Assembly: GCF_002001045.1 (NCBI RefSeq)
Contig: NZ_MUNR01000003.1
Location: forward strand, 1 to 64,000
Length of the DNA: 64,000 nt
Reading direction: 5' to 3'
DNA from: Rhodanobacter sp. C01
GTDB taxonomy: Bacteria; Pseudomonadota; Gammaproteobacteria; Xanthomonadales; Rhodanobacteraceae
Numbering within the stretch: position 1 is the first letter of the stretch; the number at the start of each line of letters is the position of its first letter. Of this stretch, positions 1 through 7,888 are shown piece by piece. A program made the position numbers and the translations under genes. The notes under the pieces were generated by a model. It was not told the origin of the DNA and searched no databases. It saw only the letters and a list, made by a program, of their open reading frames with translations.

Positions 1-96
1 GGGCGGTGGCGGCGGGGTGTCCTGGGCCAGCAGTGTGCCGGCGAAGAAGATCGCCCCGATGGTGATGGTCGATAACAGTGGCTTGCGGAATTTCAT
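1..96 (-). CDS. Exported protein, N-terminal fragment (cut by window edge)
   Basis: Only the first 32 codons are inside the window. They encode a typical Sec signal peptide: MKFRK, then a hydrophobic stretch (LLSTITIGAIFFAGTLL), then AQD, with likely cleavage after the Ala-Gln pair. A run of prolines follows (DTPPPPP), which looks like a flexible linker at the start of the mature protein. The rest lies to the left of the window, so no function can be assigned. The start ATG at 96 is the only plausible one. Confidence 0.6.
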   Translation of the reverse strand, partial: MKFRKPLLSTITIGAIFFAGTLLAQDTPPPPP

Positions 97-254
97 CGTG
101 GATGCTCCATGCCAGAATAGTGGGAGTTTCGTACTCATCCGGAAGCGCTCAATTCGGGAAAATCCCTGATCGCTACTGCCGGACTCGGTGCCACGCTAGC
201 AAAGGCTTTGTAAATGCCCGCTCAATATTCTCGTCGTGAATCCGTGAAGATGCT

Positions 255-1535
255 GTGTCGTTGAACGCAGCTTCAGTCAACCACCGCATGCTGACCCCGT
301 CGCAGGCGCGTTTGCTGCAACTGGCCGCACAGGGGCTTTTGCAGCCGTTGCGCCGCCGCCCCCGGCGTGCCGATGTGGTGGCGACCATCGAACGCATGCG
401 CCTGCTGCAGATCGATACCATCCATGTGGTCGCACGCAGCCCTTATCTGGTGCTGCACTCACGCCTCGGCGATTACCCGATGGTGTGGCTGGACGAGGCG
501 CTGACGCAGGGGCAGCTCGCCGAATGCTGGGCGCACGAGGCATGCTTCGTCGCCGCGACCGATGTCGGCCTGCATCGGGGCTGGCTGGGGCAACGCGGCA
601 ATCACTGGGCACACCGCAATGCCCAACGCATGCATCGTGAACAGCGTGCGGACATGGATGCGCTACTGGAAGGTATCCGTGCCTCTGGCCCCGTGCGTGC
701 GGCGGACTTTGTCCGCAAGAGCGAGGGCGCAGAAGCGGCGAAGACCGGTTGGTGGGAATGGAAACCGGAGAAGCGCTGGCTGGAGGCGTGGTTTGCGTTG
801 GGCGAGCTGATGGTGGCGCGACGCGAGAACTTCCAGCGTGTCTACGACCTCGCTTCAAACGTGCTGGTCCGGCTCGATCCACCGTTCGATGTCGACACAG
901 CCGCGCTTACCGCGGCGGAGCTGCGGCAACGCTTCATCCTCGACAGCGTGCACGCGTTGGGCGTGACCCAGGCTGGCTGGATCGCCGACTATTACCGGTT
1001 GAAGCCGGCGGTCACCGAGCAGGAACTCGCGCCGCTGCTGACCCGCGGTGACCTGTTGAGCGTGCCGGTTCAAGGCTGGAAGGTGCCGGGCTATGTGCAT
1101 CGCGATCATGCCGAAACACTGGATCGGGCAATCCGCGGTCGCTTGCGCGCCACCCATACCACGCTGTTGTCGCCGTTCGATCCGCTGGTGTGGGACCGGG
1201 CACGGGCGCTGGCGATGTTTGATTTCGAGTACACCATCGAGTGCTACACGCCGGCAGCGCGACGACGCTACGGCTATTTCGTGCTGCCCATCCTGCATCG
1301 TGGCCGGCTGGTCGGCCGGCTGGACGCCAAGGCCCATCGCGACGAAGGCGTGTTCGAGGTCAAGGCGCTCTTCCTGGAACCCGGTGTGACGCCCGAGCCC
1401 GAACTTGTCCGAGCGGTGGCTGTGGCGATTGCTGCCACGGCACGCTGGCACGGTACGCCCGAAATCAGGCTGGGACGCACGCAACCGGCCAGCTTGGCGA
1501 AGGCATTGCGGACGGTCTGGCAAGTTATCGGATAG
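255..1535 (+). CDS. ycaQ: YcaQ-type winged-helix DNA glycosylase (interstrand crosslink repair)
   Basis: The protein (426 aa) belongs to the HTH_42/YcaQ family. E. coli YcaQ is a DNA glycosylase that unhooks interstrand crosslinks and removes bulky alkyl adducts. The key family signature is visible: Gln52-Ile53-Asp54 in RLLQIDTIHVVARSPYLVL, the catalytic Q-phi-D motif of the YcaQ branch, followed by SRLGDYP and WAHEACF. Length agrees with the E. coli protein (about 410 aa). The GTG at 255 gives an N-terminal extension like that of E. coli YcaQ. An ATG at 288 (MLTPSQARLLQLAAQG) is the alternative, and neither has a strong ribosome binding site. It stands alone, with a convergent lipoprotein gene downstream. 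Family assignment is firm; substrate range is inferred from the family. Confidence 0.85.
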   Translation: MSLNAASVNHRMLTPSQARLLQLAAQGLLQPLRRRPRRADVVATIERMRLLQIDTIHVVARSPYLVLHSRLGDYPMVWLDEALTQGQLAECWAHEACFVAATDVGLHRGWLGQRGNHWAHRNAQRMHREQRADMDALLEGIRASGPVRAADFVRKSEGAEAAKTGWWEWKPEKRWLEAWFALGELMVARRENFQRVYDLASNVLVRLDPPFDVDTAALTAAELRQRFILDSVHALGVTQAGWIADYYRLKPAVTEQELAPLLTRGDLLSVPVQGWKVPGYVHRDHAETLDRAIRGRLRATHTTLLSPFDPLVWDRARALAMFDFEYTIECYTPAARRRYGYFVLPILHRGRLVGRLDAKAHRDEGVFEVKALFLEPGVTPEPELVRAVAVAIAATARWHGTPEIRLGRTQPASLAKALRTVWQVIG

Positions 1536-1546
1536 GCGCAACCCGT

Positions 1547-2029
1547 TTACCGCGTGCTGCTGGCAGGAGCCGGGCTCACCGCGCACGACTTGCCATGCAG
1601 GGCTTCACGCAACGTAGTGGCCAGCGAGTTGCAACGGGCAGCCAGTTGCGGGCGGATATCCGGATTTTCCGAATCACGCAGCAGGCTGGTGCGCATGGCA
1701 TCGTAACGTTCCGGCAGCTGGCTCGGCGTGAAGACGCCTGCGGCGCGGTGGCATGCCATATAGCTGGAGAGGTAGTCATCGCAGGCAGCAATGCCGGTAC
1801 GGTCGGGCAACTTGACCTCCTCGACCGTGACATGGCCGTGGGGACCGGCATTGCGCTGCGGATGGTGTGTGGTTGTTGCGCCTGTTGTACTGGCAACTGC
1901 CGAAGTCGAGGCCGTTGCCTGGGAGGTGCCAGTCTTGGACGCGGCCGGGGTGGTGGGGTGATGGGCACAGCCGGCCAGCAACAGGGTGACGATCATGCCG
2001 GCCAGGGATGAACGGGTCAGGGTGGGCAT
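1547..2029 (-). CDS. Small lipoprotein with paired-cysteine helical domain
   Basis: The 160-residue product starts with a lipoprotein signal peptide whose lipobox is LLAGC (Cys21), so it is probably lipidated and periplasm-facing. A low-complexity Ala/Thr/Ser linker (about residues 25-65) leads to a compact C-terminal domain. That domain has four cysteines spaced CX9C and CX15C (ACDDYLSSYMAC and RCNSLATTLREALHGKSC), suggesting a disulfide-stapled helical hairpin. A good Shine-Dalgarno (AAGGAG, 8 nt before the ATG) supports the start. No partner gene is apparent: the neighbours are convergent ycaQ and a divergent cold-shock gene. I do not recognise a named family, and the domain reading is inference from cysteine spacing. 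Confidence 0.7.
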   Translation of the reverse strand: MPTLTRSSLAGMIVTLLLAGCAHHPTTPAASKTGTSQATASTSAVASTTGATTTHHPQRNAGPHGHVTVEEVKLPDRTGIAACDDYLSSYMACHRAAGVFTPSQLPERYDAMRTSLLRDSENPDIRPQLAARCNSLATTLREALHGKSCAVSPAPASSTR

Positions 2030-2197
2030 GCTGGGTGCTCCTTGGTAATGATCCTGAGGAAGTTGCGAGGATCCGGTCGTGCCGGTGGATGGCTCGACTC
2101 ACACTAGACCGGGTTCGACGTAAACAAAATCTGAATTTGTCATCCCGATTGGCAAAAACGACGGAAACGTTTTCATTTCGTGCCGCGTTGCGCAATC

Positions 2198-2246
2198 TCG
2201 CATCGTCCGGATTCTGCCGTTATGATCTGGCCACTGTGTTTGCCGG
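2198..2246 (+). promoter_or_regulatory. Promoter and conserved 5' end of the first cold-shock gene
   Basis: TATGAT at 2221 is preceded by CCGT and followed 11 nt later by CACTGTGT (2232-2239). The second cold-shock gene has the same arrangement at the same spacing (TATGCT at 2704, CACTGTGT at 2715). The shared block ends in TGTGTTTGC here and TGTGTCTGC there. Transcription starting around 2233 would give a leader of about 150 nt. The -35 region (TCGCAT, 2198) is poor. The 2030-2386 interval contains no other feature that I can see. Confidence 0.5.
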
Positions 2247-2386
2247 GGTCAGCAGAGATTGTGACCCGATGCAGCTGATCCGCGATCTGCCTCATCGTTC
2301 ACCCCAGGGTTGTTTCCTTGCACACCAGTAAGCCGGTCTGTCGCAACATGCAGGTCGAGCCTTCAAACCCAATGGAGTGATTAACT

Positions 2387-2596
2387 ATGTCTGATCGTCA
2401 GGTCGGTACCGTCAAGTGGTTCAACGACGCCAAGGGCTTCGGTTTCATTGCCCGTGATAATGGCCCGGATGTTTTCGTGCATTTCCGCGCGATTACCGGT
2501 TCGGGCTTCAAGAGCCTGCAGGAAGGCCAGCAGGTTTCCTTCAGCGTGGTGCAGGGCCAGAAGGGCCTGCAGGCTGAAGAAGTAACCCCGGCCTGA
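2387..2596 (+). CDS. Cold-shock protein (CspA family)
   Basis: This is a 69-residue single cold-shock domain that binds single-stranded RNA and DNA and acts as an RNA chaperone. Both RNA-binding motifs are intact: RNP1 KGFGFI (residues 16-21) and RNP2 VFVHF (28-32), after the signature [15 protein letters not shown]. The start is supported by GGAG 11 nt upstream. A long leader (about 150 nt) and a private terminator indicate a monocistronic unit, as is usual for csp genes under RNA-level temperature control. The paralog at 2860 differs at only a modest number of positions. Whether this copy is cold-induced or constitutive cannot be told from sequence. Confidence 0.95.
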   Translation: MSDRQVGTVKWFNDAKGFGFIARDNGPDVFVHFRAITGSGFKSLQEGQQVSFSVVQGQKGLQAEEVTPA

Positions 2597-2616
2597 TTGC
2601 CATTCGATGTAAGGGA

Positions 2617-2643
2617 AACCGGGCAGCGATGCCCGGTTTTTTC
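2617..2643 (+). terminator. Rho-independent terminator of first csp gene
   Basis: An 8-bp perfect stem (AACCGGGC / GCCCGGTT, loop AGCGAT) runs directly into a T-run, 20 nt after the cold-shock stop codon. Confidence 0.85.
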
Positions 2644-2680
2644 TTGCCCGGATAATGGCCGCAACAATCTGCTTGACAAA

Positions 2681-2826
2681 TCACTTGCAAGCTGGAAATC
2701 CGTTATGCTAACGGCACTGTGTCTGCTCGGCCACGTGCGTGCCCGGTAAGGGGTTTCCTGAATCCCTATCGTTACACCCGATGATTCCGGCAAGCTCAGT
2801 AAGCCGTCGGCCCGTTGGGGCCGGCT
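2681..2826 (+). promoter_or_regulatory. Promoter and structured leader of second csp gene
   Basis: CCGTTATGCT with its -10-like TATGCT at 2704, and CACTGTGT at 2715, repeat the arrangement upstream of the first csp gene at identical spacing. The expected leader is about 145 nt. It contains a strong hairpin at 2801-2826: AAGCC plus GGCCC paired with GGGCC plus GGCTT around a GTTG loop, with a 3-nt bulge. No T-run follows, so the hairpin is a leader structure rather than a terminator. A TTGACA at 2673 is 25 bp from the -10 and is not a normal pair. Confidence 0.5.
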
Positions 2827-2859
2827 TGTGTCAGCGTCTGGAATGGATCGGAGTGAGTC

Positions 2860-3069
2860 ATGTCGGATCGTGAAGTAGGTACCGTCAAGTGGTTCAACGA
2901 CGCCAAGGGCTTCGGCTTCATCAGCCGTGAGAATGGCCCTGACGTGTTTGTGCATTTCCGCGCCATCAGCGGCACGGGATTCAAGAGCCTGCAGGAAGGG
3001 CAGAAAGTGAGCTTCAAGGTCGTCGACGGCCAGAAGGGCTTGCAGGCCGAAGACGTCACGCCGGCCTGA
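2860..3069 (+). CDS. Cold-shock protein (CspA family), second copy
   Basis: This 69-aa paralog of the product at 2387 has the same start ([16 protein letters not shown]), intact RNP1 (KGFGFI) and RNP2 (VFVHF), and the same ending (EDVTPA versus EEVTPA). It differs mostly in the middle (SRENGP for ARDNGP; KVVDGQ for VVQGQ). GGAG lies upstream of the ATG, and it has its own promoter-like block and terminator. The two genes look like a tandem duplication in which promoter and coding region were copied while most of the leader diverged. This suggests separate regulation of near-identical RNA chaperones. Confidence 0.95.
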   Translation: MSDREVGTVKWFNDAKGFGFISRENGPDVFVHFRAISGTGFKSLQEGQKVSFKVVDGQKGLQAEDVTPA

Positions 3070-3090
3070 TAACGGCGTTGATATTCTGAA

Positions 3091-3117
3091 AGGGCCGGCG
3101 CAAGCCGGCCTTTTTTT
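3091..3117 (+). terminator. Rho-independent terminator of second csp gene
   Basis: GGGCCGGC / GCCGGCCT stem with a GCAA tetraloop followed by a T7 run, 22 nt after the stop codon. Confidence 0.9.
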
Positions 3118-3150
3118 GTCGCAGAAACAACAATTCGCTAGCCTGTCGGG

Positions 3151-4086
3151 ATGTCCGATCCCTCCCACGGCCGCGCGCCGACCCCGATGCCGGCTGTCAC
3201 AGCCACCGAGCAGACAGTCATCACGGTTTCGGCGGCCGATGGTTCACGCTTCGAGTTGCTCTGCGTCCATCCCGCTGGCGCATGGCACCAGTTGCTGTTC
3301 TGGTTGCCGGCGATGGGCATGCCGGCCAGGCACTACCTGCCGCTGGCCGAGGCGCTGGCCGCGCGGGGTGTGGCAATGGTCGTGCACGAATGGCGCGGTA
3401 TCGGTTCCAGCAACCGGCGTGCCGGCCGTCATGAAGACTGGGGTTACCGCGAGCTGCTGGCCGACGATTTGCCGGCGGCGCTGGCAGCGGTACGCGTGCG
3501 CTGGCCGCAGGCGGCCTGCTGGCTGGGTGGGCACAGTCTGGGCGGTCAGTTGGGTTCGCTGTATGCCAGCCTGCATCCATCCGCACACGCCGGTCTGGTG
3601 CTGGTGGCGAGTGGTTCGCCGTATTGGCGCCGTTTCCGCTTTGGCGGTCTGATCCGCATCGCCTATGTCCTTGCCCCGTGGCTGGCGTGGCTGGTGGGCT
3701 ATCTGCCCGGCCGGCAGATCGGTTTCGCCGGCAACGAGGCTCGCCGGTTGATTGCCGACTGGGCGCGCAGCGGGCGCAGCGGCCGTTATGCGGCGACCGG
3801 GATGGCGCAGGATTTCGAGCAGGCAATGGCCGCGTCGCCGTTGCCGGTATTGGCATTGCGCCTGCAGGACGACTGGCTTGGGCCACAGGCCTCGCTGGAC
3901 TGGCTGCTCGACAAGATGCCGCAGGCCGGCCGGAGCGTGGAGGTCATCACGCCGCAGGACCTCGATGGTCGACCCGCTGATCATTTCGGCTGGATGAAGA
4001 CACCCGAGCCGATCGCCGCAAGCGTGGCAAGCTGGATCGCAGCACAGGATGCGGGCTCGACCGCACGTGATCATCCGGCCGCTTGA
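3151..4086 (+). CDS. Alpha/beta hydrolase (predicted esterase/lipase-like)
   Basis: The 311-residue cytosolic alpha/beta-fold hydrolase has a clear nucleophile elbow, GHSLGG, with Ser129 as nucleophile. An oxyanion-region segment W-L-P-A-M-G-M precedes it and a C-terminal DHFGW segment offers the likely catalytic His. The pattern resembles the COG4757-type predicted hydrolases that often act on acyl esters. There is no signal peptide. A putative amphipathic or hydrophobic patch (IAYVLAPWLAWLVGYLPG, mid-protein) could be a lid or membrane contact. It lies 54 nt upstream of the flavin reductase and may share its transcript. The natural substrate is unknown. Confidence 0.8.
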   Translation: MSDPSHGRAPTPMPAVTATEQTVITVSAADGSRFELLCVHPAGAWHQLLFWLPAMGMPARHYLPLAEALAARGVAMVVHEWRGIGSSNRRAGRHEDWGYRELLADDLPAALAAVRVRWPQAACWLGGHSLGGQLGSLYASLHPSAHAGLVLVASGSPYWRRFRFGGLIRIAYVLAPWLAWLVGYLPGRQIGFAGNEARRLIADWARSGRSGRYAATGMAQDFEQAMAASPLPVLALRLQDDWLGPQASLDWLLDKMPQAGRSVEVITPQDLDGRPADHFGWMKTPEPIAASVASWIAAQDAGSTARDHPAA

Positions 4087-4140
4087 TCCGTTGGCGGGTC
4101 GCCTGCATATCGAGCAGCTGTCTCCTGGCGGAAATACCCG

Positions 4141-5202
4141 ATGAACCTGTTCGAACCCCTGGCCCAGCGCGGTCTCAACTTGCGCAACCGTCTGGTGGTA
4201 TCGCCGATGTGCCAGTACTCGGCTACCGACGGCATGCCGAACGAGTGGCATATGGTGCATCTGGGCAGCCGGGCCGTGGGCGGTGCAGCGGTGGTGATCG
4301 CCGAGGCCACCGCGGTCTCGGCGCAAGGGCGCATCTCGCCGCAGGACACCGGCTTGTGGAATCAGGCCCAGCAGGAGGCGTGGCAGCCGATCGCCCGCTT
4401 CATCAAGGCGGAGGGCGCGATTGCCGGCGTGCAACTGGCGCATGCCGGACGCAAGGCCAGCACGCTGCGCCCCTGGGAAGGGCATGGCCCGGTACCCGCC
4501 GGGCAGGGCGACTGGCTGACCGTGGCGCCATCGGCGTTGCCATTCGATACCGGCTGGAACATGCCGCAGGCGCTGGACGAAGCTGGCATCCAGCAGGTGA
4601 TCGCGGATTTTCGCGCGGCGGCGCAACGCGCGCTGGCGGCCGGCTTTGAACTGATCGAGCTGCATGCTGCACACGGCTACCTGCTGCACCAGTTCCTGTC
4701 ACCGCTGAGCAACCAGCGCGACGATGCCTATGGCGGCAGTTTCGAAAACCGCAGCCGCCTCGTGCGTGAAGTGATCGCCGCGGTACGCGAGGTGTGGCCA
4801 GCCGAGTTGCCGCTGTGGCTGCGCATCTCGGCCACCGACTGGGCCGATGCCGGCGGCTGGGATATCGAGCAGAGCGTGCAGCTGGCCGCGCAGGTGAAAC
4901 AGCTTGGCGTGGACCTGATTGATGTTTCCAGCGGTGGCCTGTTGCCGCACGTCACGATCCCGCTGGAGCCGGGCTACCAGGTGCCATTCGCCGCACGCAT
5001 CCGGCGTGAGGCCGGCATCGCCACCGGTGCGGTGGGCCTGATCACCACGGCCAAGCATGCCGCGGACATCGTCACCAACGGTGAAGCCGACGTGGTATTG
5101 ATGGCGCGCGAGAGCCTGCGCGACCCGTATTTCCCGCGTCGGGCAGCTCATGTGCTCGATGCGAAGATCGAGGCGCCGATCCAGTATGGGCGCGCCTGGT
5201 AA
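4141..5202 (+). CDS. NADH:flavin oxidoreductase, old yellow enzyme family (YqjM/NamA-like)
   Basis: A 353-aa TIM-barrel flavoprotein that reduces activated C=C bonds (enones, nitro compounds) using FMN and NAD(P)H. The YqjM-class markers are present: Cys24 in SPMCQYSATDG (modulates the flavin), the substrate-binding pair His175 and His178 with Tyr180 in ELHAAHGYLLHQFLSP, LAHAGRKAS, and the phosphate-binding end TGAVGLIT. It is full length for the thermophilic-like OYE class. The short gap to the preceding hydrolase and to the following pirin (14 nt) suggests a three-gene operon for detoxification of reactive or aromatic compounds. That role is inferred. Confidence 0.92.
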   Translation: MNLFEPLAQRGLNLRNRLVVSPMCQYSATDGMPNEWHMVHLGSRAVGGAAVVIAEATAVSAQGRISPQDTGLWNQAQQEAWQPIARFIKAEGAIAGVQLAHAGRKASTLRPWEGHGPVPAGQGDWLTVAPSALPFDTGWNMPQALDEAGIQQVIADFRAAAQRALAAGFELIELHAAHGYLLHQFLSPLSNQRDDAYGGSFENRSRLVREVIAAVREVWPAELPLWLRISATDWADAGGWDIEQSVQLAAQVKQLGVDLIDVSSGGLLPHVTIPLEPGYQVPFAARIRREAGIATGAVGLITTAKHAADIVTNGEADVVLMARESLRDPYFPRRAAHVLDAKIEAPIQYGRAW

Positions 5203-5215
5203 GCCACGGAGAACG

Positions 5216-6088
5216 ATGATGGAAGCGAGTCCAACCCTGATCGAAGGTCGCCTGCATGACCTCGGCGACGGCTTCACGGTGAGGCGCATGCTTCCGGTGC
5301 TGCAGGCGCGCCATGTCGGCCCGCTGGTGTTCTTCGACCACATGGGTCCGGCGACCTTCGCGCCCGGCAGCGGCATGGACGTGCGCCCACATCCACATAT
5401 CGGACTGGCTACGGTGAGCTGGCTGTTCGAGGGAGCGATCCGCCATCGCGACAGCATCGGCAGCGTGGCCGACATCCGTCCCGGTGAAGTGAACTGGATG
5501 ACCGCCGGGCGCGGCATCGTGCATTCGGAGCGCACACCGCCGGATGAGCGTCGTGACGGACAGTCATTGCATGGCGTGCAGATCTGGGTCGCCTTGCCGC
5601 AGGCCGACGCCGAAGTGGCGCCCGAATTCCATCACCATGATCGCGCGGTGTTGCCGACGATCCGCCAGCCGGGCATGGAAGCAGTGCTGATTGCCGGCAG
5701 CGCGTACGGGCAACAGTCGCCGGTCAAGGTGTTCGGACCGATGTTCCTGCTCGAGGTGAAGCTGGCCGCTGGCGCCGAACTGGCGTTGCCGCCGGAACAT
5801 CTCGAACGTGGTGTCTTCCTCGTCGAGGGTGCGGTTCGCTGGGGTGAGCTGGATCTTGCCGCGGCACAGATGGCCGTGCAGGCAGGGCCAACGGCACCGT
5901 TGTTACGCGCAAACGCGGACAGCAAGCTGCTGTTGTTCGGCGGTGCGCCACTCGATGGCGAGCGGCATCTATGGTGGAACTTCGTGGCTGCGACCCAGGA
6001 ACGGATCGAACAGGCCAAGGCCGATTGGCAGGCGCAACGCATGGGCACGGTGGTGGGTGACGAGGACGAGTTCATTCCGCTGCCTTGA
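5216..6088 (+). CDS. Pirin family protein
   Basis: The 290-residue bicupin protein is of the pirin family (iron-binding; some members have quercetinase activity, others modulate regulators or pyruvate metabolism). Metal ligands expected for pirin are visible: His59 and His61 in RPHPHIGLATVSW, and His103 and Glu105 in GRGIVHSERTP. There are two start codons in a row at 5216 and 5219. GGAG at 5208 is better spaced (7 nt) for 5219, so the mature N-terminus may be MEASPTL. It begins 14 nt after the flavin reductase and is probably cotranscribed. Molecular substrate not determinable from sequence. Confidence 0.9.
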   Translation: MMEASPTLIEGRLHDLGDGFTVRRMLPVLQARHVGPLVFFDHMGPATFAPGSGMDVRPHPHIGLATVSWLFEGAIRHRDSIGSVADIRPGEVNWMTAGRGIVHSERTPPDERRDGQSLHGVQIWVALPQADAEVAPEFHHHDRAVLPTIRQPGMEAVLIAGSAYGQQSPVKVFGPMFLLEVKLAAGAELALPPEHLERGVFLVEGAVRWGELDLAAAQMAVQAGPTAPLLRANADSKLLLFGGAPLDGERHLWWNFVAATQERIEQAKADWQAQRMGTVVGDEDEFIPLP

Positions 6089-6159
6089 CCGGTGCCGTTG
6101 GTTGCATCAAAAGCCTGCCCGGGTCACGCTGTCCGGGTCGATCCGTCAGGGGTTACCAC

Positions 6160-6462
6160 ATGTCCGGTTTCAGCAATTTCAGCGAGTTCTATCCGTACTA
6201 CCTGACCGAACACAGCAACCGCAGCTGCCGTCGCATGCATTTCATCGGCAGCAGCCTGGTGATCGTGGTACTGGTAGTGGCGCTGCTGACCGGCCAACTC
6301 GGCTGGCTATGGCTGATGCCCGTAGCCGGTTACGGTTGTGCCTGGATAGGCCACTACGTGTTCGAGAAGAATCGTCCGGCCACGTTCAAGCATCCGCTGT
6401 ACAGCCTGCTCGGCGACTGGGTGATGTACGGGCAGATGTTGCGCGGCAAGGTCAGCTTCTGA
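6160..6462 (+). CDS. DUF962/Mpo1-like small membrane protein
   Basis: A 100-residue integral membrane protein with two hydrophobic segments (about residues 30-46 and 50-64). It carries the family hallmark HFIG followed by WIGHYVFEKNRPATFKHPLY, in which conserved His and Glu residues are grouped. The family includes yeast Mpo1, an Fe(II)-dependent dioxygenase in fatty-acid alpha-oxidation of phytosphingosine. Bacterial members are mostly uncharacterised. The ATG at 6160 begins MSGFSNFSEFYPYYLTEHS, the typical N-terminus. Enzyme activity here is inference. Confidence 0.8.
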   Translation: MSGFSNFSEFYPYYLTEHSNRSCRRMHFIGSSLVIVVLVVALLTGQLGWLWLMPVAGYGCAWIGHYVFEKNRPATFKHPLYSLLGDWVMYGQMLRGKVSF

Positions 6463-6484
6463 GCACTGGCCGTGCCTGAGTGGA

Positions 6485-6874
6485 TCAGCGGTATTTCTGG
6501 TGGCAGCTCTTGCAGGTGTCATCGATCGGCTTGATGGCTGCAGCCAAGGCGGCGCAGTCTGCGGGTGCCGATTGCAACGCCTGCTGCAGGCGATCCTGCA
6601 ACTGGCTCGCGTCGTCGGTGAAGTCCTTCTCGGTCATGCCGAACACCGGCACGATATCGGTGGCGGTGGACTGCAGTCGCTGCAGGTGATGCTGGATGCT
6701 GGCTGCATCGCACTGCTTCGCCTTCAGCGCATGGCCCAGTTCACCCATGTGATAGCCCATGGTATGCATCACCGCCTTCGGCATCGGATTGCGTGCACTC
6801 AGCGTACTCATGACGTTGACCGTTCCGATCACGCCAATCGCCAGGCCGAGCAGGATCAACAGAGCGACGCGCAT
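6485..6874 (-). CDS. Class II cytochrome c (cytochrome c'-like)
   Basis: A 129-residue protein with an N-terminal membrane/export segment (ALLILLGLAIGVIGTVNV). It has a four-helix-bundle-like body and a single heme attachment site, CKSCH (Cys121-His125), four residues from the C-terminus. A C-terminal CXXCH is diagnostic of the cytochrome c' class. Members bind gases such as NO or act as periplasmic electron carriers. The N-terminal segment lacks a clear cleavage site, so it may stay membrane-anchored. It is convergent with the DUF962 gene. Confidence 0.8.
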   Translation of the reverse strand: MRVALLILLGLAIGVIGTVNVMSTLSARNPMPKAVMHTMGYHMGELGHALKAKQCDAASIQHHLQRLQSTATDIVPVFGMTEKDFTDDASQLQDRLQQALQSAPADCAALAAAIKPIDDTCKSCHQKYR

Positions 6875-7027
6875 CGTTTTGGTCCCACAGGAGACGAGGA
6901 AGGCAGCAAGAATAACCCGTGCCGATGCGTGGCATCCATGCAGGCGCGATAAAATGACGGTTGAACCGCATCAGGATGATCCCGTGACACCTTCAGACAA
7001 CCTCAGGCGCACACATGGCATGTTCAC

Positions 7028-7813
7028 ATGACTGATGCGGCATTTCCGGCCGAGCGCTTCGCCGGCGTCGAGCGCCTGTACGGCCTCGGCAGCGTGGCCG
7101 CGCTGGCGCAGGCACACGTGTGCGTGATCGGCATCGGCGGCGTCGGTTCGTGGGCGGCCGAGGCGCTGGCACGCAGTGGCATTGGTCGACTTACCCTGAT
7201 CGATGCCGACGAAGTCTGCGTGTCCAACACCAATCGCCAGCTGCATGCGCTGGATGGCGAGTTCGGCAAGTCCAAGGTCGGCGTGATCGCCGCACGGGCA
7301 AAGGCGATCAACCCGGTCATCCGGATCGAGGCGATCGAGCGCTTCCTCACGCCATCGACGCTGGACGAACTGCTCGACCGCGGCTACGACGTGGTGCTGG
7401 ATGCCTGCGATGCGTTCCGCGTAAAGCTGGAAACGATCGCCTGGTGCCGCCGGCGCAAGCTGCCGATCGTCAGCGTCGGCTCGGCTGGTGGTCGCACCGA
7501 TTCCACCCAGATCCGCGTGCGTGATCTGTCACGCACCGAGCACGACGCGATGTTCAGCCTGATCCGCAAGAAGCTCCGCGCGGACTTCAACTTCCCCCGC
7601 AATCCGGATCGCTACTTCGGCGTGTCGGCGGTGTACTCGTTGCAGAACGTGCAGTACCCGCAACCCGATGGCACGGTGTGTGGCAACCGTCCGCCGGGTG
7701 GCGACGCGTTGAATCTCGCCTGCGGTGGTGGCCTCGGTGCCGCCACGCATGTCACCGGCGCGTTTGCATTCGCGGCAGTCGGCAAGGTGCTGGAAAAGCT
7801 GCTCGACCGGTAG
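7028..7813 (+). CDS. tcdA: tRNA threonylcarbamoyladenosine dehydratase
   Basis: The 261-aa E1-like enzyme performs the ATP-dependent dehydration of t6A37 to cyclic t6A in ANN-decoding tRNAs. The Rossmann ATP site GIGGVGSW (35-42) and the adenylate-binding segment LIDADEVCVSNTNRQ are present, as is the ThiF/MoeB-type core with catalytic-region motifs (DACDAFRVK). Length fits E. coli TcdA (268 aa). Its TAG stop lies inside the left arm of a 25-bp inverted repeat that separates it from the convergent phaB. Confidence 0.92.
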   Translation: MTDAAFPAERFAGVERLYGLGSVAALAQAHVCVIGIGGVGSWAAEALARSGIGRLTLIDADEVCVSNTNRQLHALDGEFGKSKVGVIAARAKAINPVIRIEAIERFLTPSTLDELLDRGYDVVLDACDAFRVKLETIAWCRRRKLPIVSVGSAGGRTDSTQIRVRDLSRTEHDAMFSLIRKKLRADFNFPRNPDRYFGVSAVYSLQNVQYPQPDGTVCGNRPPGGDALNLACGGGLGAATHVTGAFAFAAVGKVLEKLLDR

Positions 7814-7881
7814 GAGCGCACCCTGTGCGCGATGCTCTTCGTCACGTCAGGCAAAACATCGCGCACAGGGTGCGCTCCTAC
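7810..7881. repeat. Perfect 25-bp inverted repeat (REP-like / bidirectional terminator)
   Basis: The left arm 7810-7834 begins GTAGGAGCGCACCCTGTGCG and ends CGATG. The right arm 7857-7881 is its exact reverse complement, and the loop is 22 nt. It sits between the convergent genes tcdA and phaB, overlapping the tcdA stop codon and ending 8 nt before the phaB stop. There is no T-run. The sequence resembles dispersed intergenic palindromes of Xanthomonadales (my recollection, not searched). Confidence 0.8.
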
Positions 7882-7888
7882 ACGTGGC

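Noticed and set aside
2673..2709. TTGACA...TATGCT as a standard promoter pair for the second csp gene
   Set aside because: The hexamers are 25 bp apart, too far for a normal sigma-70 promoter; only the -10 and downstream block are called.
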